A DNA stretch of 13,632 nucleotides from Firmicutes bacterium UBA4981 (GCA_002398515.1 DGZL01000139.1:2324-15955), one strand, 5' to 3'; positions 1 through 8,074 are shown, numbered from the stretch's first letter. Made by a program: numbers and translations. Notes: generated from the letters alone by a model not told the origin.

Positions 1-209
1 GGCTCGTCATAGTGCCGATAGTAGATTCTCTCGATGTTCCGGGACGTAAAGGCGTAGAACTGGTTGGATTTGCAGCGTTTCTCTTAGAAAGTGTGGGCGG
101 AGCAGGGAACGAATGTTTTGTCACGGGTCGGTTCATAAGAGAGGCGACTGACGAAGATTTTGGTGGCAATTATGACTATGGAGTAGTTTCATATCGATTG
201 GAGGAATAA
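1..209 (+). CDS. C-terminal end of a TadG-like Flp pilus assembly protein (5' truncated)
   Basis: The frame is open from the window edge (first full codon at position 3) to the stop at 207-209, so only about the last 68 residues are visible. A GTG at 12 lies in this frame but has no ribosome binding site in view and is probably internal. The visible part contains VPIVDSLDVPGRKGVELVGF, then AAFLLE and GGAGNECFVTGRFI, and ends in a Tyr- and Gly-rich segment. From memory, this resembles the C-terminus of the long TadG-like secreted or envelope proteins encoded just before cpaB in Bacillota Tad operons. The gene ends 18 bases before cpaB, which supports a role in the pilus system, perhaps as a minor pilin-like or envelope component. 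The assignment rests on position plus a short conserved tail, so it is moderate. No catalytic motif is visible. Confidence 0.55.
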   Translation, partial: LVIVPIVDSLDVPGRKGVELVGFAAFLLESVGGAGNECFVTGRFIREATDEDFGGNYDYGVVSYRLEE

Positions 210-227
210 CTACGAGGAGGGGGCCGG

Positions 228-1139
228 ATGAAGAGGGGGAGAATGATAATTGCATTCGCTATTGTCTGCGGACTTGTGGCTGCCGGTACAGTTTACATAT
301 ACCTTGGGAGAGCCATGGCGCCTAAGCCTGTTTCTGCTGACACTGTAACGGTCGTTGCTGCAAAGTCAGCTATTTCTCCACGGACTAAGCTTACACAGGA
401 CTTGGTCTATGTGAGAGAGATTCCTGTGGAAGCAGTCCATCCAAAGGCTGTACGTGATATCGAGACTGTCATAGGGCTGATAGCGAAATACGAGATCTTA
501 GAAGGCGAACAAATCATCCTAGATAGGTTGTACCGGGAAGATGAACGTATCGGCTTGGTATCGTCAGTTCCCGGCCACATGCGGGCAGTAACCGTTCCTG
601 TAGATGAGGTTGTGGGTGTTGCAGGGTTTGTCAAGCCCGGAGATAGAGTGGACATTATTGTGACTGCGAGCGGAGTCGGTCAAACCGGGGATGTAGCTTT
701 CACGGTGCTGGAGGATATAGAAGTCCTCGCTGTAGCCCAAGAGACGGAAGACAAGACTCAGGGTAAAGCTAAAGTTTCCACCAGCGTTACGCTGGCTGTA
801 AAGCCCGGCGAGGCAGAAAAGTTGGCCCTTGCTGAAAAAATAGGCAAGCTACGCCTTGCTCTTCGTCCCATGTTCGCAAGCGCCACAAAGGGTCAAGGTG
901 TAGTCTCGCACGATTTGTTACGACAAGTGAAAGGCTGGTCACCTCCTAAGACAAGCGCTGACAGCGGCGAGACGAGACAACCTGCTGCCACTGTTTCGGC
1001 TGCGCCTTCCGTGGCCAAGCCTCGAGCAAGCGCACCTGCTGTCAGTGACAGTAAGGCGCCGTCAATAGTAGAGGTAATCAGAGGAAGTCAAATCACCTAT
1101 ATTACCCTGGTTGAAGTCGGGGAGGTGTCCCAACCGTGA
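228..1139 (+). CDS. cpaB: Flp pilus assembly protein CpaB (RcpC), SAF domain
   Basis: 303 aa, the usual length for CpaB/RcpC. The ATG start is preceded by a strong GAGGAGGGGG at 214-223. An N-terminal membrane anchor (about residues 6-28, following MKRGR) places the rest outside the cytoplasm. Residues about 41-105 look like a SAF domain (VTVVAAKSAISPRTKLTQDL, then VIGLIAKYEILEGEQI). Residues about 115-225 match the CpaB/RcpC core (VDEVVGVAGFVKPGDRVDII, TLAVKPGEAEKLALAEKIGK). An Ala/Ser/Pro-rich stretch (about 238-278) separates this from a final conserved strand, VEVIRGSQITYITLVE. In the family, CpaB is thought to assist assembly or stability of the outer-membrane secretin, which fits the secretin gene that follows and overlaps its stop codon. 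The middle of an Rcp/Cpa cluster is its expected place. Confidence 0.93.
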   Translation: MKRGRMIIAFAIVCGLVAAGTVYIYLGRAMAPKPVSADTVTVVAAKSAISPRTKLTQDLVYVREIPVEAVHPKAVRDIETVIGLIAKYEILEGEQIILDRLYREDERIGLVSSVPGHMRAVTVPVDEVVGVAGFVKPGDRVDIIVTASGVGQTGDVAFTVLEDIEVLAVAQETEDKTQGKAKVSTSVTLAVKPGEAEKLALAEKIGKLRLALRPMFASATKGQGVVSHDLLRQVKGWSPPKTSADSGETRQPAATVSAAPSVAKPRASAPAVSDSKAPSIVEVIRGSQITYITLVEVGEVSQP

Positions 1140-3226
1140 TGGAGAGCGGAAGACGATCAAGTTGCGTCAGGCTTTATCCAAAGGCAATGATTATGATGAT
1201 ATTTGCCTTAATCTTCATTCTGTGCGCGCCGCCGGTTCAGGCTGAGGAGAGGACTACTTTTGGCGTGGTGGTAGGGTGTTCCAGGGTTCTCTATACGGAG
1301 GACGTGGTAAGGGCTGCGGTGGCCAACCCGAACATCGCTGACATTGTCGTGGTCTCCAAAACAGAAGTTATTGTAAACGGTAAAGCTGAAGGCAGGACCA
1401 CCCTCTATATTTGGGATTCGTCGGGCCGGGTAGGATACGACATTCGGGTCTACGATGACAACCAGGAGTTCCTTTCAGAAATCCACGACACTATCGGACT
1501 TGATGATCTCAAGGTGAGATTTGCAAAATCCACGTTGCTCATGGAAGGCACATGTGAGACAGACGCTGAGTATGAGCGTGCAGACAAGATAGCCAAGGCT
1601 TATGCCGACAAAGTCCTAAACCTCATTACTGTCCTCCACCCGAAATCTCCGCCTCCGCCTGAGACGATTGATGCATCACAAGTCGCAGCTGATACGGGAA
1701 TTGAAGGTGTGCACGTTCGAGTGGTGAAAGGCGCAATCATCCTTGAAGGCTCTGTGAAGAATCCTGATGATTCCAAGCGGGCTGAGGAATTTGCAAAGCT
1801 TTTCGCGCCTCAAGTTCTGAATTTCCTGGACGTAGAGACCCCTCCGGAAGAAGAAGTCAAAGAAGCGGTTGCCCAGGTTGGGGTGGTCAAGACGGTTGCT
1901 CCTTCAGAAGAAGCCGCCGAAGAGGCTAACGTTGTGGGTACACAAGACGAAGCTGAAGATGTGCCTGCAGTTGATTCTGACGCAGAGCTTAAGGACAGGA
2001 TTATCGCAGCGCTTCAAGAGCCCGGTATAGAAGTCATGGTGGTAGACGGGACAGCCCTCCTAGAGGGTGAGGTGCCTGATGATTACACGAAGTTTCGAGC
2101 GGAAGCTGTAGCAAAGCTTTACTCCAAAAAAGTCGTAAGTGTGCTCCGGGTGGCTGAGGCTGAACCGGAGTTGCCTCTCGTCCCTGTCGTGCCGGAGGAA
2201 CCACCGGCGCCGGCAGTCCCTGAGATTACGTTAGAAGAAAGAGTCGCGGCTTACATAAACTCACCTACTGTGGACGTTCGGTCTGTTGACGGGAAACTCT
2301 TGCTCGAGGGCAGTGTAGAGTCGCAAAATGACCTTGAGAGAGTGCAAAGAATAGCTGCGCTGTTCAGTAATGACGTAGTAGTCCTATTGGATGTCGTAAA
2401 TCCCGTGCAAGTCCTCCTTCAGGTGCAGGTGGTTGAGATCAACTCAGGCGCTCTGAAGAACCTGGGAATAACATGGGGCAGCATAGTGGACAATGCCTTC
2501 AGTCCGGGTTCATTCATGTTTGGCGAATGGACTTCACCACTGAGTCTCGGTGGCAGGGACGCCGGTCCTGAGGACGTATGGCAGCTAAGGCTGCCCACGG
2601 GCAATATCATAGCTGAGCTATGGCGCTTGAGTCCGATCCGAGCGGTCCTTGACACCTTGGTGAGTGAGGACTTAGCGAAGATCTTAGCAGCTCCGAGCCT
2701 CCTGACACTAAGCGGGGAGCAAGCTGATTTCCTCGTCGGAGGCGAAATCCCGGTTTACCTAGGACAATCAGACGGGAAGATTGTCTTCGAGTGGCGGCCT
2801 TATGGAATAAAGCTTGATATGCTCCCTACAGTGGACACAAGGGGCAGAGTCGTCCTGGATATTCGTCCGGAAGTGTCCTCTCTTGATTGGAACAATGCAT
2901 TGGATGTGGGACTTGCCATTGTTCCCGCACTGAAAACCAGGAGAGCGTCTACCCACTTGATAGTCGAAGACGGTGTTACCATTGCGATAGGAGGTCTCAT
3001 TCACACTACAGAAGCGAAGATTGTGAAGAAGCTTCCCATCCTTGGAGACATCCCAATCATAGGAGGGCTGTTCAGGAGCGAGAAATTTGAGCGGGGCGAA
3101 AGTGAACTTATCATACTGATCACACCGAGGATTGTGCAGATTGGTGAGACGATGTTCTGGGATCGTATGGTGAGGAATGATGCATTGGAAGCTTTCGAAA
3201 TCGATGTAAAGACGTTTGGGAAGTGA
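1136..3226 (+). CDS. cpaC: Tad/Flp pilus secretin CpaC (RcpA) with four BON-like modules
   Basis: 696 aa, forming the outer-membrane channel through which the Flp pilus passes. A signal peptide is visible (hydrophobic about 17-34, likely cleavage after PPVQA at residue 36). Next comes the pilus-type N-terminal domain (about 38-108: TEDVVRAAVANPNIADIVVV, then VIVNGKAEGRTTLYIWD). Four BON-like modules follow at about 113-168, 183-236, 284-342 and 366-424. The secretin domain covers about 425-672, with VQVLLQVQVVEINSGALKNL, LAAPSLLTLSGEQADFLVGG and LPILGDIPIIGGLFRS followed by ELIILITPRI. It is longer than the CpaC proteins I know because of the extra modules and acidic or Pro-rich linkers. The start is either GTG 1136 (8 bases after GGAGGTG at 1121-1127) or the next codon, ATG 1139. 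Either overlaps the cpaB stop, so translational coupling is likely. Confidence 0.93.
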   Translation: MMESGRRSSCVRLYPKAMIMMIFALIFILCAPPVQAEERTTFGVVVGCSRVLYTEDVVRAAVANPNIADIVVVSKTEVIVNGKAEGRTTLYIWDSSGRVGYDIRVYDDNQEFLSEIHDTIGLDDLKVRFAKSTLLMEGTCETDAEYERADKIAKAYADKVLNLITVLHPKSPPPPETIDASQVAADTGIEGVHVRVVKGAIILEGSVKNPDDSKRAEEFAKLFAPQVLNFLDVETPPEEEVKEAVAQVGVVKTVAPSEEAAEEANVVGTQDEAEDVPAVDSDAELKDRIIAALQEPGIEVMVVDGTALLEGEVPDDYTKFRAEAVAKLYSKKVVSVLRVAEAEPELPLVPVVPEEPPAPAVPEITLEERVAAYINSPTVDVRSVDGKLLLEGSVESQNDLERVQRIAALFSNDVVVLLDVVNPVQVLLQVQVVEINSGALKNLGITWGSIVDNAFSPGSFMFGEWTSPLSLGGRDAGPEDVWQLRLPTGNIIAELWRLSPIRAVLDTLVSEDLAKILAAPSLLTLSGEQADFLVGGEIPVYLGQSDGKIVFEWRPYGIKLDMLPTVDTRGRVVLDIRPEVSSLDWNNALDVGLAIVPALKTRRASTHLIVEDGVTIAIGGLIHTTEAKIVKKLPILGDIPIIGGLFRSEKFERGESELIILITPRIVQIGETMFWDRMVRNDALEAFEIDVKTFGK
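1472..2407 (+). repeat. Fourfold divergent BON-like module repeat inside the secretin
   Basis: Four protein-level repeats of about 50-60 residues share the pattern 'V-x-V-(x)3-G/D-x-x-L-L-E-G-x-V ... (D/E)-x-x-R/K-A-x-x-(A/I)-A-x-L-(F/Y)-(S/A)-x-x-V-(L/V)-(N/V)-x-L-x-V'. The anchors are STLLMEGTCETDAEYERADK (nt from about 1526), GAIILEGSVKNPDDSKRAEE (from about 1733), GTALLEGEVPDDYTKFRAEA (from about 2048) and GKLLLEGSVESQNDLERVQR (from about 2291). Modules 2 and 3 are separated by an acidic linker (residues about 237-283). Modules 3 and 4 are separated by a Pro-rich linker (about 343-365). The DNA copies have diverged, so this is old domain duplication and not a recent tandem repeat. Confidence 0.8.
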
Positions 3227-3231
3227 AATAA

Positions 3232-4497
3232 GTGGGAAAGCCCCCGATTAAGGTCCTAATAGTAGACGATATGGCGGAGACGCGGGAGAGTCTCAAGAAG
3301 CTCCTGTCGTTTCATGGCGGGTTTGTTGTGACAGGTGAGGCCGAAAACGGTAAGGAAGCAGTGGCTCTTGCAAAGAGGCTGAGGCCGGATATTGTTCTCA
3401 TGGACATAAACATGCCGGTTATGGGTGGGATAGAAGCTACGCGGACGATTTCTGTGGAAATGGCTATGACTACTGCTGTGGTCATCATATCAGTCCAGGG
3501 AGAGCAGGATTATCTTAAGGAGGCTATGGCTGCAGGGGCCAGAGGTTATCTGGTCAAGCCCTTCTCCGCTGACGAGCTGGTTAGCGCTATAAGAAGGACA
3601 CACGACATGGAAGTTCAGAGGAGGGCTCATCAGTTGATGCCGAACATTCCTCTCCAGGGTAAGCTCGGGCGGATCATTTCGATCTACAGCGCCAAGGGGG
3701 GAGTCGGGAAGACGACAATTGCCGTGAATCTCGCTGCCGAACTTGGGAAAGAGCGAGACCGCAAGGTGGTCCTAGTTGATCTTGATCTTCAGTTCGGAGA
3801 TGTGGCTATCATGCTGGACACATGCCCGGTGAGGACTATAGCTGATATAGCCAGGGAAGAAGAGGTGGACTCAGAGACCGTGGAAGCATGCCTCCTTAAG
3901 CACAGCACAGGGATTTGTGTGCTCGCATCGCCGCTCCGTCCCGAGCAGGCGGAGACTGTCACAGGCAGGCATGTCCTGGCTGTCTTACGACTTCTGGCTG
4001 AATCCTACGATTTTGTCATCGTTGATCTCGTCCAAAGACTTGATGACATATCTCTTGCAGGTTTGGACATGGCAGATACTATCCTCCTTGTTGCGTCAAC
4101 GGATCTTCCTTCCATCAAGAATGCCAAGGCGAGTCTTGAGATAATGGAATCCCTGGGATATGAGAGTAGCGGGATCAAGTTGGCGTTGTCCAGGCCGTCC
4201 CGAGAGCATGGCTTGGATATCAGCGAGATAGAGAAGACTCTGAAGCGAAAAGTGGACGTCCAAATCCCCAATGAAGAGCGGATTGTGTTCCCCTCCGTTA
4301 ATAAAGGAGCGCCGTTTGTCATAAGCAGTCCCACTGCTAAGGTATCCATTGCCATTAGAGAGCTTGCCAAGATAATCAGCCCTCCGAGTAAGGAAGATGC
4401 GGCTGCCAAGCGGGGTTTCGGAAGAGGAAAGTCTGCACCCCAAAAGAGGACTGCAGGTGTTTTCGCATGGATTTTCAGTATGTTTCTGAACGGGTGA
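3232..4497 (+). CDS. tadZ: TadZ/CpaE pilus localisation ATPase with N-terminal receiver domain
   Basis: 421 aa. Residues 1-125 form a canonical response-regulator receiver: acidic pair D12/D13, phosphoacceptor D58 in VLMDINMP, S87 at the Thr/Ser switch position, and K109 in LVKPFSADEL. Residues about 145-385 form a MinD/ParA-like ATPase with a deviant Walker A SAKGGVGKTT (signature K155, P-loop K160) and the TadZ-typical VDLDLQFGDVAIMLD. The protein ends in a basic stretch and a short hydrophobic tail (GVFAWIFSMFLNG) that may be a membrane-targeting helix. TadZ proteins position the Tad machinery, often at a pole, and act with TadA, encoded next. The GTG start follows GGGAAGTGA at 3218-3226, which spans the secretin stop. 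An isolated response regulator is ruled out because the frame continues directly into the ATPase. Confidence 0.93.
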   Translation: MGKPPIKVLIVDDMAETRESLKKLLSFHGGFVVTGEAENGKEAVALAKRLRPDIVLMDINMPVMGGIEATRTISVEMAMTTAVVIISVQGEQDYLKEAMAAGARGYLVKPFSADELVSAIRRTHDMEVQRRAHQLMPNIPLQGKLGRIISIYSAKGGVGKTTIAVNLAAELGKERDRKVVLVDLDLQFGDVAIMLDTCPVRTIADIAREEEVDSETVEACLLKHSTGICVLASPLRPEQAETVTGRHVLAVLRLLAESYDFVIVDLVQRLDDISLAGLDMADTILLVASTDLPSIKNAKASLEIMESLGYESSGIKLALSRPSREHGLDISEIEKTLKRKVDVQIPNEERIVFPSVNKGAPFVISSPTAKVSIAIRELAKIISPPSKEDAAAKRGFGRGKSAPQKRTAGVFAWIFSMFLNG

Positions 4498-4504
4498 TAG
4501 ATAA

Positions 4505-6028
4505 ATGTCTCTAAGAGAAAGACTTGAGAAGGCGAGGTCAGGCGCAAAACAAGAGACTTCGGAACGAGGGAAGCCTCTTAATGTATCCAGTCCCGGGCCG
4601 GGGATTGCCAAACCTCAGAGTCCCGGGGAGCAAACGCAATCGCCTGTGAGAATCCGGGGAGAGTCTGTGGAAAGGCCATATGACCGAGAGCTTTCTGTTG
4701 TTAGATCCACAGGAGAGAGTTCAAAGGCCCAAGCTTACGATTTCCCTCGTGAAGATCCCCACCTTGCGATCAAGGAGAAGATCCACCATAGACTTGTCAA
4801 GGAAATCGAGGAAGGGCTTGTTGAGAGGACTGCGAGTTCAGAGGACAGGCAGCGGCTGGCTAAGGAAGTCGAGTCCATAGCGCTTAAGGTCCTCGATGAA
4901 GAGACTGTGCCTCTGATGCGGTCAGAGAAAGTGAGGATCATCCAAGAGGTCATCGATGACGTTATGGGATTCGGTCCCATTACTCCTCTTTTGGGTGATG
5001 AGACCATAACGGAAATCATGGTGAACGGCCCTTACAGTGTATACATTGAAAGAGGAGGCAGAATTGAAGAGACGTCTATTCGATTCCACGATGCAGACCA
5101 CGTCAGGCATATTATCGATAGGATAGTCTCACCTATTGGGAGGCGCATAGATGATGCCAGTCCTATGGTGGACGCAAGACTGCCCGACGGCTCCCGAGTG
5201 AATGCAGTGATTCCTCCAATTTCTCTGGTAGGGCCGTGTATTACTATTCGAAAATTTGCAAGAGAACCTTTGACTACTGATGACCTGATTAGGTTGGGGA
5301 CGCTTACACCGGAGATGATAGAGTTCCTTGACGGCGCGGTCAAGGCAAGGTTGAACATAGTCGTGTCAGGAGGGACCGGTTCCGGAAAGACAACGACTCT
5401 AAATGTGCTCTCTTCATTCATTCCCGCTGATGAGCGCATAGTTACCATTGAGGATGCAGCAGAGCTCCAGCTCCGCCAGGAACATGTGGTTGTGCTCGAG
5501 GCCAGGCCTCCCAACATAGAAGGCAAAGGTTCAATCACCATTCGCGGCCTTGTGAGAAATGCTTTGAGAATGCGGCCTGACAGGATTGTCGTAGGAGAGG
5601 TCAGATCCGGGGAGACCCTTGACATGCTCCAGGCCATGAACACAGGCCACGACGGCTCGATGACGACAGGCCATGCCAACTCGCCCAGAGACATGCTCTC
5701 CAGGATGGAGACTATGACGCTGATGGCAGGGATGGATTTGCCTCTTCGGGCTATCAGGGAGCAGATTTCTTCAGCCATAGATCTTATCGTGCATCAGGCA
5801 AGGCTCCGAGACGGAAGCCGTAAGATCACTCATCTCACTGAGGTGCTGGGTATGGAAGGTGATGTCATCACCTTACAGGATATTTATATTTTTGAACAGA
5901 CCGGGATTGACGAGAAAGGGACAATCGTCGGGAAGTTTAGAGCAACCGGTATCAGGCCGAAGTTCTTGAACAAGTTTGAAGAAGCCGGTATAAAAGTTCC
6001 TCCCGGGATGTTCGTGAATTACGACTAG
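4505..6028 (+). CDS. tadA: Tad pilus motor ATPase TadA (CpaF), secretion ATPase family
   Basis: 507 aa, a cytoplasmic hexameric ATPase of the type II/IV secretion (GspE/VirB11) superfamily that powers Flp pilus assembly. Residues 1 to about 85 are a variable polar N-terminus. An N-terminal domain follows (MGFGPITPLLGDETITEIMV, SPIGRRIDDASPMVDARLPD). Walker A is SGGTGSGKTTT with K295. The Asp box is VTIEDAAELQL. Walker B and the His box lie in RMRPDRIVVGEVRSGETLDM and MNTGHDGSMTTGHAN. These order and spacings are those of CpaF/TadA. The start is ATG 4505, seven bases after the tadZ stop; GGGTGAT just upstream can pair with the 16S tail. Immediate neighbours are tadZ upstream and tadB downstream, the standard Tad order. 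A 248-residue antisense frame over this gene is a shadow. Confidence 0.96.
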   Translation: MSLRERLEKARSGAKQETSERGKPLNVSSPGPGIAKPQSPGEQTQSPVRIRGESVERPYDRELSVVRSTGESSKAQAYDFPREDPHLAIKEKIHHRLVKEIEEGLVERTASSEDRQRLAKEVESIALKVLDEETVPLMRSEKVRIIQEVIDDVMGFGPITPLLGDETITEIMVNGPYSVYIERGGRIEETSIRFHDADHVRHIIDRIVSPIGRRIDDASPMVDARLPDGSRVNAVIPPISLVGPCITIRKFAREPLTTDDLIRLGTLTPEMIEFLDGAVKARLNIVVSGGTGSGKTTTLNVLSSFIPADERIVTIEDAAELQLRQEHVVVLEARPPNIEGKGSITIRGLVRNALRMRPDRIVVGEVRSGETLDMLQAMNTGHDGSMTTGHANSPRDMLSRMETMTLMAGMDLPLRAIREQISSAIDLIVHQARLRDGSRKITHLTEVLGMEGDVITLQDIYIFEQTGIDEKGTIVGKFRATGIRPKFLNKFEEAGIKVPPGMFVNYD

Positions 6029-6100
6029 CGGCGGGTGTTTGCCGAAGAGCCACGAAAGCATGAACGAGCTGTAGTCAGCCTAAGGAGGGAAGCTGATAAT

Positions 6101-7075
6101 ATGCCGGGACAGGCATTTATTATACTAGTCTCAAGCTTGGTGTTTGTCTGTGTCGCGTTAGTAATCTACGGAATCGCGAGACTTATCAGAGATCGCGGAG
6201 GAGGCCTGAAAAGGCTTCCGCGGTTCTCAGGAACCGGGGCGAAGCCTGAGACTAAGCCCCATGTTCGGAGAGACAAAGGGTTCTTCCGAGGTATTCTTGC
6301 AGTCCTTGGCAAGGTTTTCGAAGGTCAGCGGTACGCCTCGGGACTGGAGATGGATCTTGCAAGAGCAGACATTTCTCTTCGTGGGTCAGAGTTCATGGCG
6401 TTGTCTATCATTCTCACGGTTTTGGCTGCCGTTTATGGGTGGATCCTATTCCGTAATGTGCTGCTTGCAGTGATATTCGGAGTTCTCGGAGGTTTTCTTC
6501 CCAATTTCTACGTGAAGTACAGGCAGAAGGTGAGACTGGCGAAGTTTGACTCTCAGATTGCGGACGCCCTAATCATAATGTCTAACTCTCTCAGAGCGGG
6601 ATACAGTTTCTTACAGGCTATGGACATGGTGTCTCGTGAGATGTCGCCCCCTATTTCAGGTGAGTTTGCAGCTGCTATGAAGGAGATGAGCTTGGGTTCT
6701 CCGACAGAGACGGCTCTTATGAGTATGGTGGAGCGAGTGGGAAGTGAGGACCTGGAGTTGGTTATTACTGCAGTCCTCATACAAAGACAGATCGGCGGTA
6801 ATCTGGCTGAAGTCCTAGATAATATCGCAGAGACAATTAGGGAGCGGGTGAAGCTACGTCAGGAGATCAAAACATTGACAGCCCAGGGAAGATTGTCAGG
6901 TCTTATCATAGGAGTGCTCCCAATTGTGCTTGCGGTTTTCCTTCTTGCAGTCAATCCCGAGTACATCCGCATCTTGTTCACACATCCCATAGGCAGACTA
7001 ATGATCGGCGTCGCGTTGGTTGCTGAGATTATCGGGATCTTGTTCATTCGGAGGATAGTTGCGATAGAGGTTTGA
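6101..7075 (+). CDS. tadB: Tad pilus inner-membrane platform protein TadB (T2SSF domain)
   Basis: 324 aa from ATG 6101. The frame is open back to a GTG at 6035, but the strong AAGGAGGG at 6082-6089, 11 bases before ATG 6101, and the hydrophobic segment right after MPGQ mark 6101 as the start. Membrane segments are seen at about residues 5-27, in the region FMALSIILTVLAAVYGWILF through VIFGVLGGFLPNFYV, and as two C-terminal helices (LIIGVLPIVLAVFLLAV and LMIGVALVAEIIGILF). The cytoplasmic T2SSF (GspF/PilC-like) domain has FDSQIADALIIMSNSLRAGY and QRQIGGNLAEVLDNIAETIR. TadB pairs with TadC to form the platform that couples TadA ATP hydrolysis to pilin assembly. A 72-base gap separates it from tadA. 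Confidence 0.94.
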   Translation: MPGQAFIILVSSLVFVCVALVIYGIARLIRDRGGGLKRLPRFSGTGAKPETKPHVRRDKGFFRGILAVLGKVFEGQRYASGLEMDLARADISLRGSEFMALSIILTVLAAVYGWILFRNVLLAVIFGVLGGFLPNFYVKYRQKVRLAKFDSQIADALIIMSNSLRAGYSFLQAMDMVSREMSPPISGEFAAAMKEMSLGSPTETALMSMVERVGSEDLELVITAVLIQRQIGGNLAEVLDNIAETIRERVKLRQEIKTLTAQGRLSGLIIGVLPIVLAVFLLAVNPEYIRILFTHPIGRLMIGVALVAEIIGILFIRRIVAIEV

Positions 7076-7088
7076 CGGGGGTGACAGT

Positions 7089-8003
7089 ATGCCTATTGTA
7101 GCTGCAGTTTGTGCTTTTGCGAGTGTGACGAGCCTGGTGATGTACTTCTTTATAAGAAGTAAGGAGCCGTCAGTTAAGGAGCGGGTCGCAGAAGTCGCGA
7201 GGGTTGGCAGGGTGCCTACCGAGCGTGAACAGGCATTAGCGCGTCCTCTGTTACAGCGTGTGTTTAGTCCCATCGCGAAGAAGGTCTCAGGTGCGATTGT
7301 GGCTGCCACTCCTAAGAGTGTGCTGAAAGTGGCAGGACAGAAACTTGACGCAATAGGCAACCCTTGGGATATTACCCCCGGGGAGTATGTGATTTTGCGT
7401 ATCGTGACCCTCATTCTTATTCCGATGGCTGTCGCCATTCTAGCCGGTAGGTTCGGAACCCGTCGAGCCTTTCTTTTTGCCCTTGTGGCAGCCGGTTTTG
7501 GCTGGGTAGTCCCTGAGATGATGATGCAATCAAAGGCAAAACAGAGAGGAAAGGATATTCAAAAAGCTCTGCCTGATGTCCTTGATTTGCTTACTGTAAG
7601 TGTCGAGGCAGGGCTCGGGTTTGACGCTGCGCTGGTGAGAGTTGTCGAGCGAAGGAAAGGCCCGTTGTCAGATGAGTTCGGGATGGTGCTGAGGGAGATG
7701 AGGGTGGGAACGCCGAGAAGAGACGCCTTGAAACAGCTTGCTGAGAGGGTCAAGGTAGATGACATAACTTCCCTTGCGTCAGCGATTATTCAAACTGACC
7801 ATCTCGGGGTGGGCATAGCCAGTATTCTCAGGATTCAGTCTGAACAGTCCAGGGTAAAGAGGCGACAGAAAGTGGAAGAATCCGCCATGAAAGCGCCAAT
7901 TAAGATGCTGTTTCCCTTGGTCTTCTTCATATTCCCCACGCTGTTTGTGGTGCTTTTGGGGCCTGCAGTAATCCAGATAGCAGAGACGCTTTTGGGATTT
8001 TGA
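7089..8003 (+). CDS. tadC: Tad pilus inner-membrane platform protein TadC (T2SSF domain)
   Basis: 304 aa. The ATG follows GGGGGTGA at 7077-7084 and lies 13 bases after the tadB stop. There is an N-terminal membrane helix (about 2-22), a cytoplasmic stretch, two adjacent helices (YVILRIVTLILIPMAVAILA and FLFALVAAGFGWVVPEM), and then the T2SSF domain with KALPDVLDLLTVSVEAGLGF and QTDHLGVGIASILRIQSEQS. The last helix is MLFPLVFFIFPTLFVVLL. The motif ALPDxLDLL with SVEAGLGFD is typical of TadC as opposed to TadB. It is the last Tad gene in view and probably ends the operon, since the next gene is unrelated and has its own candidate promoter. Confidence 0.94.
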   Translation: MPIVAAVCAFASVTSLVMYFFIRSKEPSVKERVAEVARVGRVPTEREQALARPLLQRVFSPIAKKVSGAIVAATPKSVLKVAGQKLDAIGNPWDITPGEYVILRIVTLILIPMAVAILAGRFGTRRAFLFALVAAGFGWVVPEMMMQSKAKQRGKDIQKALPDVLDLLTVSVEAGLGFDAALVRVVERRKGPLSDEFGMVLREMRVGTPRRDALKQLAERVKVDDITSLASAIIQTDHLGVGIASILRIQSEQSRVKRRQKVEESAMKAPIKMLFPLVFFIFPTLFVVLLGPAVIQIAETLLGF

Positions 8004-8005
8004 CC

Positions 8006-8023
8006 CCAAAGTGTGAGCTTTGG
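8006..8023 (+). other. Short inverted repeat just after tadC, possible weak terminator
   Basis: CCAAAG-tgtgag-CTTTGG forms a 6-bp stem with a 6-base loop starting three bases after the tadC stop. It is followed by ACAACTAACTT and not by a T-run, so it is not a convincing intrinsic terminator. It could be an mRNA 3'-end hairpin of the Tad transcript. No other strong terminator is visible before the next gene. Confidence 0.3.
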
Positions 8024-8065
8024 ACAACTAACTTGATCTGTTTGATACAGGAAATTCGTAGCCAA

Positions 8066-8074
8066 TGCTAGAAT
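8066..8074 (+). promoter_or_regulatory. Candidate extended -10 promoter for the downstream membrane-protein gene
   Basis: TGC-TAGAAT matches an extended -10 element (TGN plus a TATAAT-like hexamer with one mismatch). At 17 bp upstream the -35 position reads TACAGG, a poor match, which is tolerated for extended -10 promoters. Transcription would start near 8081, leaving only about 27 bases of leader before TTG 8108 and too little before TTG 8090. Predicted from consensus only. Confidence 0.35.

Noticed and set aside
1214..1244. Lipoprotein signal in the secretin (Cys30 in FILC)
   Set aside because: The residue before Cys is Leu, not Gly, Ala or Ser, and a better signal peptidase I site (VQA before EE) follows at residues 34-36.
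4005..4611. Two overlapping minus-strand frames of 171-180 codons across the tadZ-tadA junction
   Set aside because: They cover two clearly real genes, overlap each other and show no family features.
5032..5778. A 248-codon open frame on the minus strand opposite tadA
   Set aside because: It has no recognisable domain or ribosome binding site, and tadA on the + strand carries all motor ATPase motifs. It is a shadow of tadA codon use.
6035..6100. A 22-residue N-terminal extension of TadB from GTG 6035
   Set aside because: The strong AAGGAGGG lies between this GTG and ATG 6101, and the extension is polar and unlike TadB N-termini.
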